Below, piece by piece: positions 1 to 7,982 of a stretch of 16,827 nucleotides of DNA. The position numbers and the translations under genes were made by a program. Each line of letters opens with the position of its first letter. Position 1 is the first letter of the stretch. Location: assembly GCA_024763495.1 (NCBI GenBank), contig JANTFJ010000009.1:1-16827 (forward strand), read 5' to 3'. The notes beneath the pieces were generated by a model. The model made no database searches, was not told the DNA's origin, and was given only the letters and a program-made list of their open reading frames with translations. The stretch is from Desulfobulbaceae bacterium. GTDB taxonomy: Bacteria > Desulfobacterota > Desulfobulbia > Desulfobulbales > SURF-16.

Positions 1-1038
1 TTCATCTGCTTCTGCTAATGCACTACGTAATTCTTCCACCTGCGCAGATTCAGCCTTCTTTGAAAGTCCATCCTGTATCTCGGAAAATGCGGCCTTGTTG
101 CGATCATCGACCACCTCAAAGGTCTGCTTTAATACCGCTTCTCTATCCTTTATTTCATCAAGCCCGCTGCCCAATTCACCCATATTATCGGTTATCTGAG
201 AGATACTATTATTAATAAGCTGAACAAGTCGGACAATATCAAGCCTTGCCGCTTTTTGGCCTAACCTGTCCGAGACCGTCTCCTGGAAGACTGCCATATG
301 ATCCCGCAAGACCATTAGCTGACCGGCAATATTTTTTGACTTTTGCTGTATTTCGTTTCGATGGATAAACAGGGTGTTTTCGAGAATCTGAATGTTCCGC
401 AGGATAATTGGTAAATTAAGCAAGCCAACGATAAGCCTGGCAAAATAGCCAAGAACCGGAATTCTGAAAAAACTTTGGATCATGAAAGGAAAAAGCAGAC
501 CAGAAACTGCTGTTTTTTTCCTTCGTCCTTCCTGGGAAAAACGCAGGCGACCAAGGACCTCAATTTTGGTCAATGTCCCTTGGCGTAACCTGGAAAGGAA
601 AGTATTCATCCCGTCAGAATCAGGATGACGATCCAGGATAGCCATATAGGCGATGGTAACGAATTCATGATCATGAAAATCAAGCAATTCGTCGGCGCTA
701 TAACTATGCTCGCAAGCAAACTCGGGGCCGGATGAAAAATCCGGCAGTTCCATGTCGGGACATCCCAGCAATGGCTCATCTTTTTTGGGCATATCATCAT
801 CCCAGTTCACCAAACTGAAAAAAGAGGCTCTAGCGAAACTACCATGGCTGCGTTTTTTGATCTCACCCTGCACATTGTCCATGATTTCATCAATGGACAG
901 GTTCATCTCAGAATCAGAAGTATTTTGTTTTCTTTCCACTTGCCCAGAAGAAATAGTAGATTTTCGCCTGGCCGCCTCTTCGCGGATACAATCCATGATT
1001 TCTTCGACATTAATTTCTGCAATATTTGCTTCAGTCAT
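1..1038 (-). CDS. DUF4214 / coiled-coil polysaccharide-cluster protein, C-terminus outside window
   Basis: The reading frame is open from the ATG at 1038 to the left edge (346 codons, no stop), so the C-terminus is missing. Residues 11-26 (VEEIMDCIREEAARRK) and 49-63 (IDEIMDNVQGEIKKR) are two copies of a short charged motif. Residues about 112-172 match the DUF4214 pattern (FVTIAYMAILDRHPDSDG, then LSRLRQGT and LRFSQEGR). Residues about 178-212 are hydrophobic and could lie on or in the membrane. From about 213 to the edge the sequence is Glu/Gln/Lys/Leu-rich and looks like a long coiled coil. In this family DUF4214 and coiled-coil proteins of polysaccharide clusters often continue into a methyltransferase or glycosyltransferase domain; that would lie beyond the window. 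It is the last gene seen in the operon, 105 bp after the upstream glycosyltransferase. No clear Shine-Dalgarno precedes the start, but the start region is duplicated at 2691-2736. The function is inferred from context only. Confidence 0.8.
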   Translation of the reverse strand, partial: MTEANIAEINVEEIMDCIREEAARRKSTISSGQVERKQNTSDSEMNLSIDEIMDNVQGEIKKRSHGSFARASFFSLVNWDDDMPKKDEPLLGCPDMELPDFSSGPEFACEHSYSADELLDFHDHEFVTIAYMAILDRHPDSDGMNTFLSRLRQGTLTKIEVLGRLRFSQEGRRKKTAVSGLLFPFMIQSFFRIPVLGYFARLIVGLLNLPIILRNIQILENTLFIHRNEIQQKSKNIAGQLMVLRDHMAVFQETVSDRLGQKAARLDIVRLVQLINNSISQITDNMGELGSGLDEIKDREAVLKQTFEVVDDRNKAAFSEIQDGLSKKAESAQVEELRSALAEADE

Positions 1039-1052
1039 ATTGTAACCATTTA
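1007..1052 (-). repeat. Duplicated gene-start segment, copy 1
   Basis: This covers 14 bases before and 32 bases after the start codon of the DUF4214 gene. It matches 2691-2736 at 38 of 46 positions without gaps, and both copies encode MTEANI at the same place. Here it is the working start of a long gene. Confidence 0.75.
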
Positions 1053-1143
1053 TTTGTAGACCATAAAAACAATAACTATTCAGCTGCACTTTATCTGGAC
1101 GTGATCAGGCTGTCTAATTGTACCACTCCAACAAACCTGTCTT

Positions 1144-2682
1144 TCAGATTATTTCGCAATCCCTGTCACCGTATCGTTTCGCTTTCGACGCTACGGAACA
1201 GAGAGCCACATTCTTTTCCAGAAATTGTTTACTGCTTTGTTTCCAGTTGAGCCACTGCCATCCTTTTCGAGGCCGTATTTGCTCAGGAATGCCATTTTGT
1301 TCAATATCTTCAATAAGTTGCACCAGAGAGTTGACCCGATCCAGCTTAAAGTACGAAATCATGTCACCTCCAACCTCGCGGTGAACCGGAATATCACTGG
1401 CTAACACAGGCAGTTCATTTTGCAATGCCTCAACAATTGGCAAGCCAAAACCTTCGGCATATGAGGGGAATAAGAGGGCCTTGGCTTGTTTATACGCATA
1501 TACTAACTCATGATCGTTCAGATCGCTCCAGAGCGAGAGAGATTTCCCTGAATAAATACAATGGTTAATACGGTGTACAGTCGCCTCGATCTTCCAGCCG
1601 ACCCGGCCGACAACACAGAGATGAACATCAAGCTTTTTTCTCCACAACTGTTCAAATGCGTCTAGTAAATAGTTATGATTTTTGCGCGGTTCCAAAGTGC
1701 AGACAACAAGGTAAACATCCGGATTATCGTTAAAAAGCCGGACAAGCTCTTTTCGAATTGACAAATCTTCGCTCACGTCCTGAATGTCAGCGCCAAGCGG
1801 AAAGGAGGCAAAAAGATTTTCCCCTCTTCCAGCAAGCAACTTGTTCTGCGCCAGGGTACGGTGTAATTCCACTTTAACGGCGTCAGAGATCGTTAAAAAA
1901 TAATTCCCTGCTTTGGCGCCAGCCACCAGCCACTTCTTAAAAATCTGCACCAGATGATCGTCACAATATTGCGGGTATAAGACCGGAATAATATCGTAGA
2001 CAACAATACCGATGATGACGCCCTGCTTTTTCATCTTTCTAACCGTAGTCCACATATCAAGATGCCATGATGAATCAAGCAGCACCAAGGTGTCATCAGG
2101 GCTAATCATCACTTTTTGGGACTCAGAAGTGTCAGTGCCAGGTTTTTTGGCGGCCTTTTCGGTATTTTTGATACCAAGCAAAAATTTGGCAGGCGTAAAT
2201 GCCACAAATGCCATAATTGCGTCAAGCCCAAAGCCTGGTGCCGGAGTATAGAGGAATTTGTGTAATGGCGAAAACGGCAGCAGTGTATCCCAAAAACTCT
2301 TGGCAGCTTCGTAAACATTACATAAATATTGCCTGACTCGCTGATTTAAAAGCATTTCAGACTGAATGCTTTTCTCGTCAAGGGTTTGAAGGTTCGCACC
2401 TTTTGTTGATATATTACTGTTGGTTTTTTTATGGTGGGGCCATTTTTTTGGGTTCGCTGGAACTTGAAAAAAACTGCCTTCCTTCCATCTCACCGGAATA
2501 ACTTCAATATCCAAATCATGTGCTATAGCAGGGCTATATCGTACGATATTCAACACAACACGTTGAATTCCTGAAAGAATTTCCGCCTGATAGGTATGCG
2601 TGCATTCCAGAAAATATTTTGATCTTGTCTTGTTGCCCGAATTTTTGCTGGTCATCTGTTTATTCTGCCCAGATCTTTTCAT
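1144..2682 (-). CDS. GT4-family glycosyltransferase (GT-B fold)
   Basis: A cytoplasmic or membrane-associated glycosyltransferase that should add a sugar to the growing surface glycan; donor and linkage cannot be read from sequence. The C-terminal half carries the GT4 hallmarks: TLEPRKNHNYLLDAF (about 329-343), VVGRVGWK (357-364) and the EX7E donor-site motif EGFGLPIVE (Glu410 and Glu418). The N-terminal half has the SGIQRVVLNIVRY motif (37-49) seen in family members of such clusters. About 80 residues (80-195) are low in recognisable motifs. Length is 512 residues from the first ATG, longer than the usual 350-420. A second ATG at 2655 (residue 10) is also plausible: it lies 4 bases after the stop of a 20-residue leader frame (2660-2722), which would allow coupled translation. 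No strong ribosome site supports either start. GC content is intermediate, higher than in the two genes upstream. Confidence 0.9.
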   Translation of the reverse strand: MKRSGQNKQMTSKNSGNKTRSKYFLECTHTYQAEILSGIQRVVLNIVRYSPAIAHDLDIEVIPVRWKEGSFFQVPANPKKWPHHKKTNSNISTKGANLQTLDEKSIQSEMLLNQRVRQYLCNVYEAAKSFWDTLLPFSPLHKFLYTPAPGFGLDAIMAFVAFTPAKFLLGIKNTEKAAKKPGTDTSESQKVMISPDDTLVLLDSSWHLDMWTTVRKMKKQGVIIGIVVYDIIPVLYPQYCDDHLVQIFKKWLVAGAKAGNYFLTISDAVKVELHRTLAQNKLLAGRGENLFASFPLGADIQDVSEDLSIRKELVRLFNDNPDVYLVVCTLEPRKNHNYLLDAFEQLWRKKLDVHLCVVGRVGWKIEATVHRINHCIYSGKSLSLWSDLNDHELVYAYKQAKALLFPSYAEGFGLPIVEALQNELPVLASDIPVHREVGGDMISYFKLDRVNSLVQLIEDIEQNGIPEQIRPRKGWQWLNWKQSSKQFLEKNVALCSVASKAKRYGDRDCEII

Positions 2683-2722
2683 CGGTAACTATATTTATTT
2701 TTTTGATATTGGCTTCAGTCAT
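2660..2722 (-). pseudogene. 20-codon remnant of a duplicated gene start (MTEANI leader)
   Basis: An ATG at 2722 opens a 20-residue frame, MTEANIKKINIVTDEKIWAE, that ends at 2660. Its first codons and the preceding 14 bases match the start of the DUF4214 gene at 1038. The frame then diverges and stops inside the first codons of the glycosyltransferase gene. I read it as the surviving 5' scar of a paralogue of the DUF4214 gene, left by recombination. It could still be translated and couple to an ATG at 2655. Whether it is expressed is unknown. Confidence 0.5.
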
Positions 2723-2736
2723 ATTGCAACCATTTA
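2691..2736 (-). repeat. Duplicated gene-start segment, copy 2
   Basis: The partner of 1007-1052 in direct orientation (38 of 46 identical). It lies in the 65-bp gap between the methyltransferase and glycosyltransferase genes, at the left border of the AT-rich part of the cluster. Confidence 0.75.
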
Positions 2737-2747
2737 GAAAGGTACGA

Positions 2748-4532
2748 TCAAGTAGCATCAGAAATTGTAAATACTAAATGAATTGAAAAATTTTCTAAAA
2801 CTTGCTCAAACCAAAATTGTCCTTCTTGCACCATTGTAATTTCTAGCCTATAATTACCTATTTTTTCTGGGGCAATTATGTTTATATCAATATCCCTATT
2901 CGCCTGCATTTCTAACGGTAACGTCAAAGCAGTTCTTGAACCATCAAAAACTACATATTCACCATTTTCAATATCTTTCCAATGATACGAAAGGTATACA
3001 GGGTATGGCATAAGCGATATAAATCTTTCTTGGGAATTATTTTGAACATTGACTTTTATTTTGAAATGTTCACCAATCTGCACAGCAGTCTTTTTTTCTA
3101 AAACAACCATTTTTGCATCTAGTGATTCACGATTTAATGGTTGCTGGGTCAGGATGGTCAGAAAGTCCTTTTTGTTTAGCTTGTCATTTGAGCAAATTGC
3201 AAAAATACTATCATGTTTTTTTAATAGCTCTTTATTTGGTTTGTAGTTAAAATCACCGAAAGCATCAGAAGTAGATGCTGTACAAACACATACGCTGTCA
3301 AAAGTTTGCGTTAGAGCTTTTCTTAGCCCAGCAGGCGTTTGTTCATTAATATGCATCATATCTTCATAATATGTACGGGGGTTTTCAGGTATATACACAC
3401 CTATGGAATTAGCTATTTTGCGTTTGTTGGCATATCCATATACGTACTTCAACTTGTTTGGTGAAGTATGCACAATAAATATCCCATTTTCCCTTAACAA
3501 TGTTTTAATTTTGCCAAACATTGCCAAAACTACGTCTTGCTCTATATGCTCAACAACATCGGTTGCAAGGATAACATCAAATTTCTCATCTGTTTCATAC
3601 TTAATAATATCTGCCTGAACAAAATTTAAATTCTCAACTCCCTTAAATGTTTTAGTAGCAATATCGATAGAATATTTTGAATAATCTAATCCTGTTACAT
3701 GGAAAGATAATTTAGACAAGGCAAAGGCTAACTCTCCTCTCCCAGAACCTATGTCTAATATTTTCTTTGTCTTATTTGGTCGAGATAAATATATTGCGAC
3801 TAAAAGCCTTTGATCATGAATCTCTTTACCGTTAGTTTGTAAAAAGGTTTCATATCCACCACAATCAGTCAGGTAATATTTACTATTGTATAGATCAACT
3901 AGGGATTCATAAGAGCCTGTGCGTTGCCTAAATATATCTTTTGCATTTGGTTTAGTTTTTATCAATAACTCACCTGCATATCCAGGAATGACCAATGCGT
4001 ACTCTATGAACTCTTTGTATTTTTCCAAGAAATAGGTGGTACTTAACATATTTGGCTTTGACCCAAAGTACCCATCAACTAATATGTATCGCCCCTTCTC
4101 AATAGCTTTTTCCAAATCACTGCTGGTTCCATCACCATCTTGTTGGGCATTTACATGAATAAGATCATAAAAATCACCTGGAAAAGAATCAATTTTTGTA
4201 GTGTTACCAATAATAAATCTAGTCTTATATTCTTCCGTTATTTGTTTAGCCCAATTAATAGCGCCTGCTATGCCACCATGGAAATCGTTATCAATATCTA
4301 TCCCTGTATAACTCGCCTGTGGCGAAGCTTCTAAAAAGGCTATTGCTGAATACCCAAAACGGACACCTATCTCCAAAATGGATTTTGGCTGAATAGCTTT
4401 GGAAATGGCATACTTTAATTGATAGTATTCTACCCATGCTGGAAAAAGATATTCTAGTGGATCATTGTCTGCCACATGTTTTTTAAAATCATATTCAGTT
4501 CTTTCAAAAGCATCTAATATTTTTTCGATCAT
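2748..4532 (-). CDS. Tandem SAM methyltransferase with C-terminal beta-sandwich domain
   Basis: A 594-residue cytoplasmic protein with three parts. Residues about 35-195 form a class I methyltransferase-like domain with motif I ILEIGVRFGYSA (52-63) and an acidic end of strand 2, GIDIDND (77-83); it resembles the Methyltransf_24 group. Residues about 238-415 are a second class I domain with ILDIGSGRGELAFAL (258-272), GLDYS (281-285) and FDVILATDVVEHIE (318-331). Residues about 475-590 are predicted beta-sandwich, with the pattern PYPVYLSYHWKD, then FDGSRTAL and YRLEITMVQEGQFWF, which I know from other polysaccharide-cluster proteins. Likely role: methylating sugars of the glycan, possibly the chain end, with the last domain binding glycan. 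The start is good: GGGAG lies 10 bases before the ATG, and the gap to the upstream radical SAM gene is only 18 bp. The gene is markedly AT-rich. Which domain is active, and on what substrate, is unknown. Confidence 0.85.
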   Translation of the reverse strand: MIEKILDAFERTEYDFKKHVADNDPLEYLFPAWVEYYQLKYAISKAIQPKSILEIGVRFGYSAIAFLEASPQASYTGIDIDNDFHGGIAGAINWAKQITEEYKTRFIIGNTTKIDSFPGDFYDLIHVNAQQDGDGTSSDLEKAIEKGRYILVDGYFGSKPNMLSTTYFLEKYKEFIEYALVIPGYAGELLIKTKPNAKDIFRQRTGSYESLVDLYNSKYYLTDCGGYETFLQTNGKEIHDQRLLVAIYLSRPNKTKKILDIGSGRGELAFALSKLSFHVTGLDYSKYSIDIATKTFKGVENLNFVQADIIKYETDEKFDVILATDVVEHIEQDVVLAMFGKIKTLLRENGIFIVHTSPNKLKYVYGYANKRKIANSIGVYIPENPRTYYEDMMHINEQTPAGLRKALTQTFDSVCVCTASTSDAFGDFNYKPNKELLKKHDSIFAICSNDKLNKKDFLTILTQQPLNRESLDAKMVVLEKKTAVQIGEHFKIKVNVQNNSQERFISLMPYPVYLSYHWKDIENGEYVVFDGSRTALTLPLEMQANRDIDINIIAPEKIGNYRLEITMVQEGQFWFEQVLENFSIHLVFTISDAT

Positions 4533-4550
4533 TACGTTGAACTCCCAAAA

Positions 4551-5573
4551 CTAGGCCACAACAAAATGTTTGGGATTATCAAATATAAATAAACATTTAC
4601 CTATTTCATCAATTGAACAATGGTATGCGCATCTTTTACAAACATTTGGGATATCTTCTCGTTCGTCCCATAACTTTTTAATTTTATTTGAATTATATAA
4701 TCTTGTTAATGAATCATGTTTTAAATTACCCAAATAATGCTGCTGATCACCAAACCCCGCTCCACAAGGACACCAATACAAACTTCCATCAGAATGAATA
4801 ATAGGTGTAGTTAAAGGCATAAAACAAACAGAAGTATTGTTTCTTTCAGTCAGCCATTTTCCACCCATTGGAAGTCGAACATTTTTCTTATAGTGAGCTG
4901 GCCATTTAACATAATTATGGGTTTTACCATATGGTAATTCGACACCTAAGTTGTTTTTCATCCAACTAGAAATATCAAAATCATCATAATACTCAAGCGA
5001 TCTAAAGCCGAGAAATAGTCTCTTTTTCTCATTTGAAAGTTTAATTATTTTTTTTATAGCTTCAATCATATCAAGATATGTATTTCTACTAGTTAAAAGA
5101 GAGTGTTCTTTCTCATTTAATCCATAGACTGAGATATGCATGACTTCTAAACTATTTACTATAAAATCCAACACGTCATCATTATATTTCATAGCAAGAG
5201 TCGCATTTGTTGTAAATGAAACTCCTGTTATCAATTTATATTTATTTATTAATTTTATTCTATCTATCAAAAAAGAATCTAATAAAATTTCACCTGTTCT
5301 AGGTGTTAATGATAGTTCTCCACCACCTAAGTCAGAATAATCTCCCAATATTTTTTCAAAAAGATTCATTGACATAATATGTTTATTATAATTCTCAACA
5401 TTATTTGTACAAATTATACATTTATTATTACATACATTAATTGTCTCACAGGACAGCATCAATGGTCTGCTTTTCCCATTATTAAATAAGAAGTTGCTAT
5501 ACTTATCACAATCAAGGAAACTTTGATTTTCATAAATATTATTAATGTTTTTGTTACTAGAAATTTCCATCAT
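4551..5573 (-). CDS. Radical SAM protein with SPASM-like C-terminus
   Basis: A 340-residue enzyme expected to bind a [4Fe-4S] cluster and cleave S-adenosylmethionine to a 5'-deoxyadenosyl radical. The cluster motif CNNKCIIC (CX3CX2C) is at Cys48, Cys52 and Cys55. DLGGGELSLTPRTGEILLD (81-99) fits the GGE region that contacts SAM. The C-terminus has seven further cysteines (250, 268, 270, 312, 315, 319, 327), as in SPASM or twitch domains that hold extra clusters. The ATG at 5573 shares one base with the wzt stop (TAATG), so translation is probably coupled; a second ATG follows directly. In glycan clusters such enzymes may epimerise, oxidise or deoxygenate sugars or modify linked groups, but I cannot name the substrate. 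GC is very low (individual 60-base lines near 17-30%), unlike gmd, dnaE or the 6838-7980 gene, which suggests foreign origin. Confidence 0.9.
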   Translation of the reverse strand: MMEISSNKNINNIYENQSFLDCDKYSNFLFNNGKSRPLMLSCETINVCNNKCIICTNNVENYNKHIMSMNLFEKILGDYSDLGGGELSLTPRTGEILLDSFLIDRIKLINKYKLITGVSFTTNATLAMKYNDDVLDFIVNSLEVMHISVYGLNEKEHSLLTSRNTYLDMIEAIKKIIKLSNEKKRLFLGFRSLEYYDDFDISSWMKNNLGVELPYGKTHNYVKWPAHYKKNVRLPMGGKWLTERNNTSVCFMPLTTPIIHSDGSLYWCPCGAGFGDQQHYLGNLKHDSLTRLYNSNKIKKLWDEREDIPNVCKRCAYHCSIDEIGKCLFIFDNPKHFVVA

Positions 5574-6841
5574 TATTTCATTAATCCTTCTGATATTTTT
5601 TTCTCAGCTATAAATTTGGGTTTCATGTTATATTGTCCTGAGTATAGAATACTGTCACTGTTTTTAATTACTTTTATTATTTCTACATCTATTAAATATA
5701 ATAGATATTCTTCGAAGGATCCCTCGCCAAAACCGGAAGCCATAACGCCTATATTTATTGAGTATGAACCTGGGAACAAATTAAAGTCATAAATAAAAGC
5801 AACTTTTACCTTTTCCCCCTTTTGAAGAGACTCATTTTTGATATTCATACAGTATGAATTAGTTTCAAACGCAGAAACCCCCAGCCGGTTAACAATCTGG
5901 ACACCATAATGAGGATCCTTGATATCTCTCAACGCCCTTACTTCAAAAACAATTTTTAAAACATTTTCACTTTCAATATATGAAATTTCTTCATCATTAC
6001 CATTATATATCTTAAAAGAAACGAGTTTAACTTCGCCGGTTCCAACCTTCATTCCTTCTGATTTATCATTTACAATGATTTTTTCTTTATTATTAATTTC
6101 AATTGGCAAATCACCAATATGGCTTTTTTTAAGAATGATACTTTGATAAAAATCAATGATATCTTTCGGCTTTCCGTAATCGACTCTTAAACCATTATCT
6201 ATTAATATCGCGGTGTCACACAGCACTTTAACCGCATTCATATCATGCGAAACAAAAACTATCGAGCCACCGTTGTTTTTAAACTCTTTAATCTTCCGCA
6301 TACATTTCTGTTGAAAATAGGCATCTCCCACGGAAAGTGCCTCATCCACCACAAAAACTTTGGGGTCGGCATGTATGGCAACTGAAAAGGCCAGCCGCAT
6401 AACCATGCCGGAAGAATAGGTTTTCAGGGGCTCCCGGATAAAATCGCCTAACTCGGTGAAGGCAATTATTTTTTCGAGTCGTTCTTCAATTTCTCTCCTG
6501 GAAAGGCCAAGATATGTCCCATTAAGGAAAATGTTTTCCAAACCGGAAAACTCCTGGTTAAAACCAGTGCCAAGTTCAAGGAGGCCGGTTATCCTGCCCT
6601 TTATGTGTATCGCGCCCCTGTCCGGCATCAAAATTCCGGTCAGGATTTTAAGCAGGGTTGACTTCCCTGCGCCATTTTGGCCGACAATGCCAAGGGTTTC
6701 ACCCTCCCGCACCTCAAAACTTACATTCTTCAGGGCGTGAAACTCTCTATGGTAGCATCGGCGCAGGATGATCTCTTTGAGCCGATCCGCCGGGGATTGA
6801 TAGAGCTTGAATGTCTTAACAATATTAGAAACAGAAATCAT
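5573..6841 (-). CDS. wzt: Polysaccharide ABC exporter ATPase, Wzt-type with glycan-binding tail
   Basis: The ATPase that powers export of a finished polysaccharide through the Wzm channel. Residues 1-235 form the nucleotide-binding domain: Walker A GQNGAGKST (54-62), a Wzt/TagH-type loop GTGFNQEFSGLENIFLNG (91-108), signature YSSGMVMRLAFS (142-153), Walker B VFVVDEALSVGD (162-173) and switch His in FVSHD. Residues about 260-410 are a predicted beta-sandwich like the Wzt C-terminal domain, which in the E. coli O8/O9a exporters binds the modified end of the chain. I place the start at the ATG at 6841, whose ATGA overlaps the stop of the upstream glycosyltransferase. An in-frame ATG at 6898 would need a 61-base overlap and adds an extension absent from the family. 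GC falls sharply around 6130-6200, between the ATPase and the tail. The small GC-richer patches in the tail make the pattern uneven. Confidence 0.93.
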   Translation of the reverse strand: MISVSNIVKTFKLYQSPADRLKEIILRRCYHREFHALKNVSFEVREGETLGIVGQNGAGKSTLLKILTGILMPDRGAIHIKGRITGLLELGTGFNQEFSGLENIFLNGTYLGLSRREIEERLEKIIAFTELGDFIREPLKTYSSGMVMRLAFSVAIHADPKVFVVDEALSVGDAYFQQKCMRKIKEFKNNGGSIVFVSHDMNAVKVLCDTAILIDNGLRVDYGKPKDIIDFYQSIILKKSHIGDLPIEINNKEKIIVNDKSEGMKVGTGEVKLVSFKIYNGNDEEISYIESENVLKIVFEVRALRDIKDPHYGVQIVNRLGVSAFETNSYCMNIKNESLQKGEKVKVAFIYDFNLFPGSYSINIGVMASGFGEGSFEEYLLYLIDVEIIKVIKNSDSILYSGQYNMKPKFIAEKKISEGLMK

Positions 6842-7980
6842 TGCTCTGCTGATACCTTTTGAAAAACGGTCAGGGTTTCCCTGGCTGTCCGTTGCCAACT
6901 GAGGAGCTTTGTCCGGGCGTGTCCCTGGCTGACAAGATTATCCCTTGTTTCGCTGTCTGTTACCACGGTTTCGATGGCCGAGGCCAGTTCGTCACTGTTT
7001 TGGGGATCGATTAACAGCGCACCTTCTCCAGCCACCTCCGGCATGCTGGCCACATTGGAACAGATTACCGGACATCCGCAGGCCATGGCCTCAACAATCG
7101 GCAGGCCGAACCCTTCGTAGAGACTTGGATAGACCAGGACGGTTGCGCCATTATATATAGCCGCCAGATGGGCGTCCGGGATATGACCAATGATATAAAT
7201 ACGTCCGCTCAGTCCAGCCTTTTTTGCAGTCTCAAGCCATTTTTTACTGCCCCAACCATGCCAACCGGCCAAAACCAGAGGGATATCTGTTCGCGCGTCC
7301 TGCAATGCATTGATGACACAATCAATATTCTTCCGAGGTTCCAGGGAACCGACAAAAAGCAGATAGGAATCCGGCAGGCCGTAATGTTCCAGAACTTCAT
7401 GGACTTGTTCTCTTGACCGTGGGCCAAAAATTGGATCCGGAGCCAAAGGCACGGACGACACCATCTCCGGCGGCAGCTTCAATTCGTCAATGATCTCCTG
7501 GCGGATAAATTCCGAAATTGTCAAAATATGGCCGGCAAAAGGTAGACGGCGCTTGAAAAAATACTCGAAAAACCATACCCGTTCCTGCGGGTGTGTTTCC
7601 CTGTAGCGGCGTATAGAGAGATCATAGATGGAAAAAACGGTTGGGACATCAGGTAATTTTGCCGGGACAAATGCTGTTTCGTGATAAATGTCAATTTTTT
7701 CCCCCCTGCAAATTCCTCGCAAAATCTGCTCGTATCGGAGCCAGTGGACAGACCTTAGACAAAAAACCGCAAAATCCGGCAACTTCCATACGGCTGCGGT
7801 AGCTTTTTCCCATTTCATGCTGTCGGCCAGAGGAGGCGTATCCTCTACTACCTCTTTTCCGGTCAGATATGAAACATCAACCTGTTCCAGGCAGGCCATT
7901 TCGCTGTACATATTGCGCAGGTAGCGGGCAATGCCGGTCAATAGGCCGGTCATTGCCATAGCATTAACGAGGATTCTCAT
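6838..7980 (-). CDS. GT4-family glycosyltransferase
   Basis: A 380-residue GT-B glycosyltransferase of normal family length, expected to build the glycan backbone at the inner face of the membrane. Seen in order: an N-terminal Rossmann start MRILVNAMAMTGLLTGIARYL with the TGIARY acceptor-side motif; YDLSIRRYRETHP (119-131); HILTISEFIRQEII (151-164); GSLEPRKNIDCVINAL (211-226); LAGWHGWG (237-244); and the EX7E motif EGFGLPIVE with Glu289 and Glu297. It follows the 57-residue membrane protein by two bases (TAG, TT, ATG) and overlaps wzt by four bases, so the three are surely co-translated. Mannosyl- or rhamnosyltransferases of ABC-dependent clusters look like this, but the donor is not readable. 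GC is near that of dnaE, higher than downstream genes. Confidence 0.93.
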   Translation of the reverse strand: MRILVNAMAMTGLLTGIARYLRNMYSEMACLEQVDVSYLTGKEVVEDTPPLADSMKWEKATAAVWKLPDFAVFCLRSVHWLRYEQILRGICRGEKIDIYHETAFVPAKLPDVPTVFSIYDLSIRRYRETHPQERVWFFEYFFKRRLPFAGHILTISEFIRQEIIDELKLPPEMVSSVPLAPDPIFGPRSREQVHEVLEHYGLPDSYLLFVGSLEPRKNIDCVINALQDARTDIPLVLAGWHGWGSKKWLETAKKAGLSGRIYIIGHIPDAHLAAIYNGATVLVYPSLYEGFGLPIVEAMACGCPVICSNVASMPEVAGEGALLIDPQNSDELASAIETVVTDSETRDNLVSQGHARTKLLSWQRTARETLTVFQKVSAEQ

Positions 7981-7982
7981 AA

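Noticed and set aside
6842..6898. Longer start for wzt
   Set aside because: It would overlap the preceding glycosyltransferase by 61 bases and add residues not found in the family; the ATGA overlap at 6841 fits far better.
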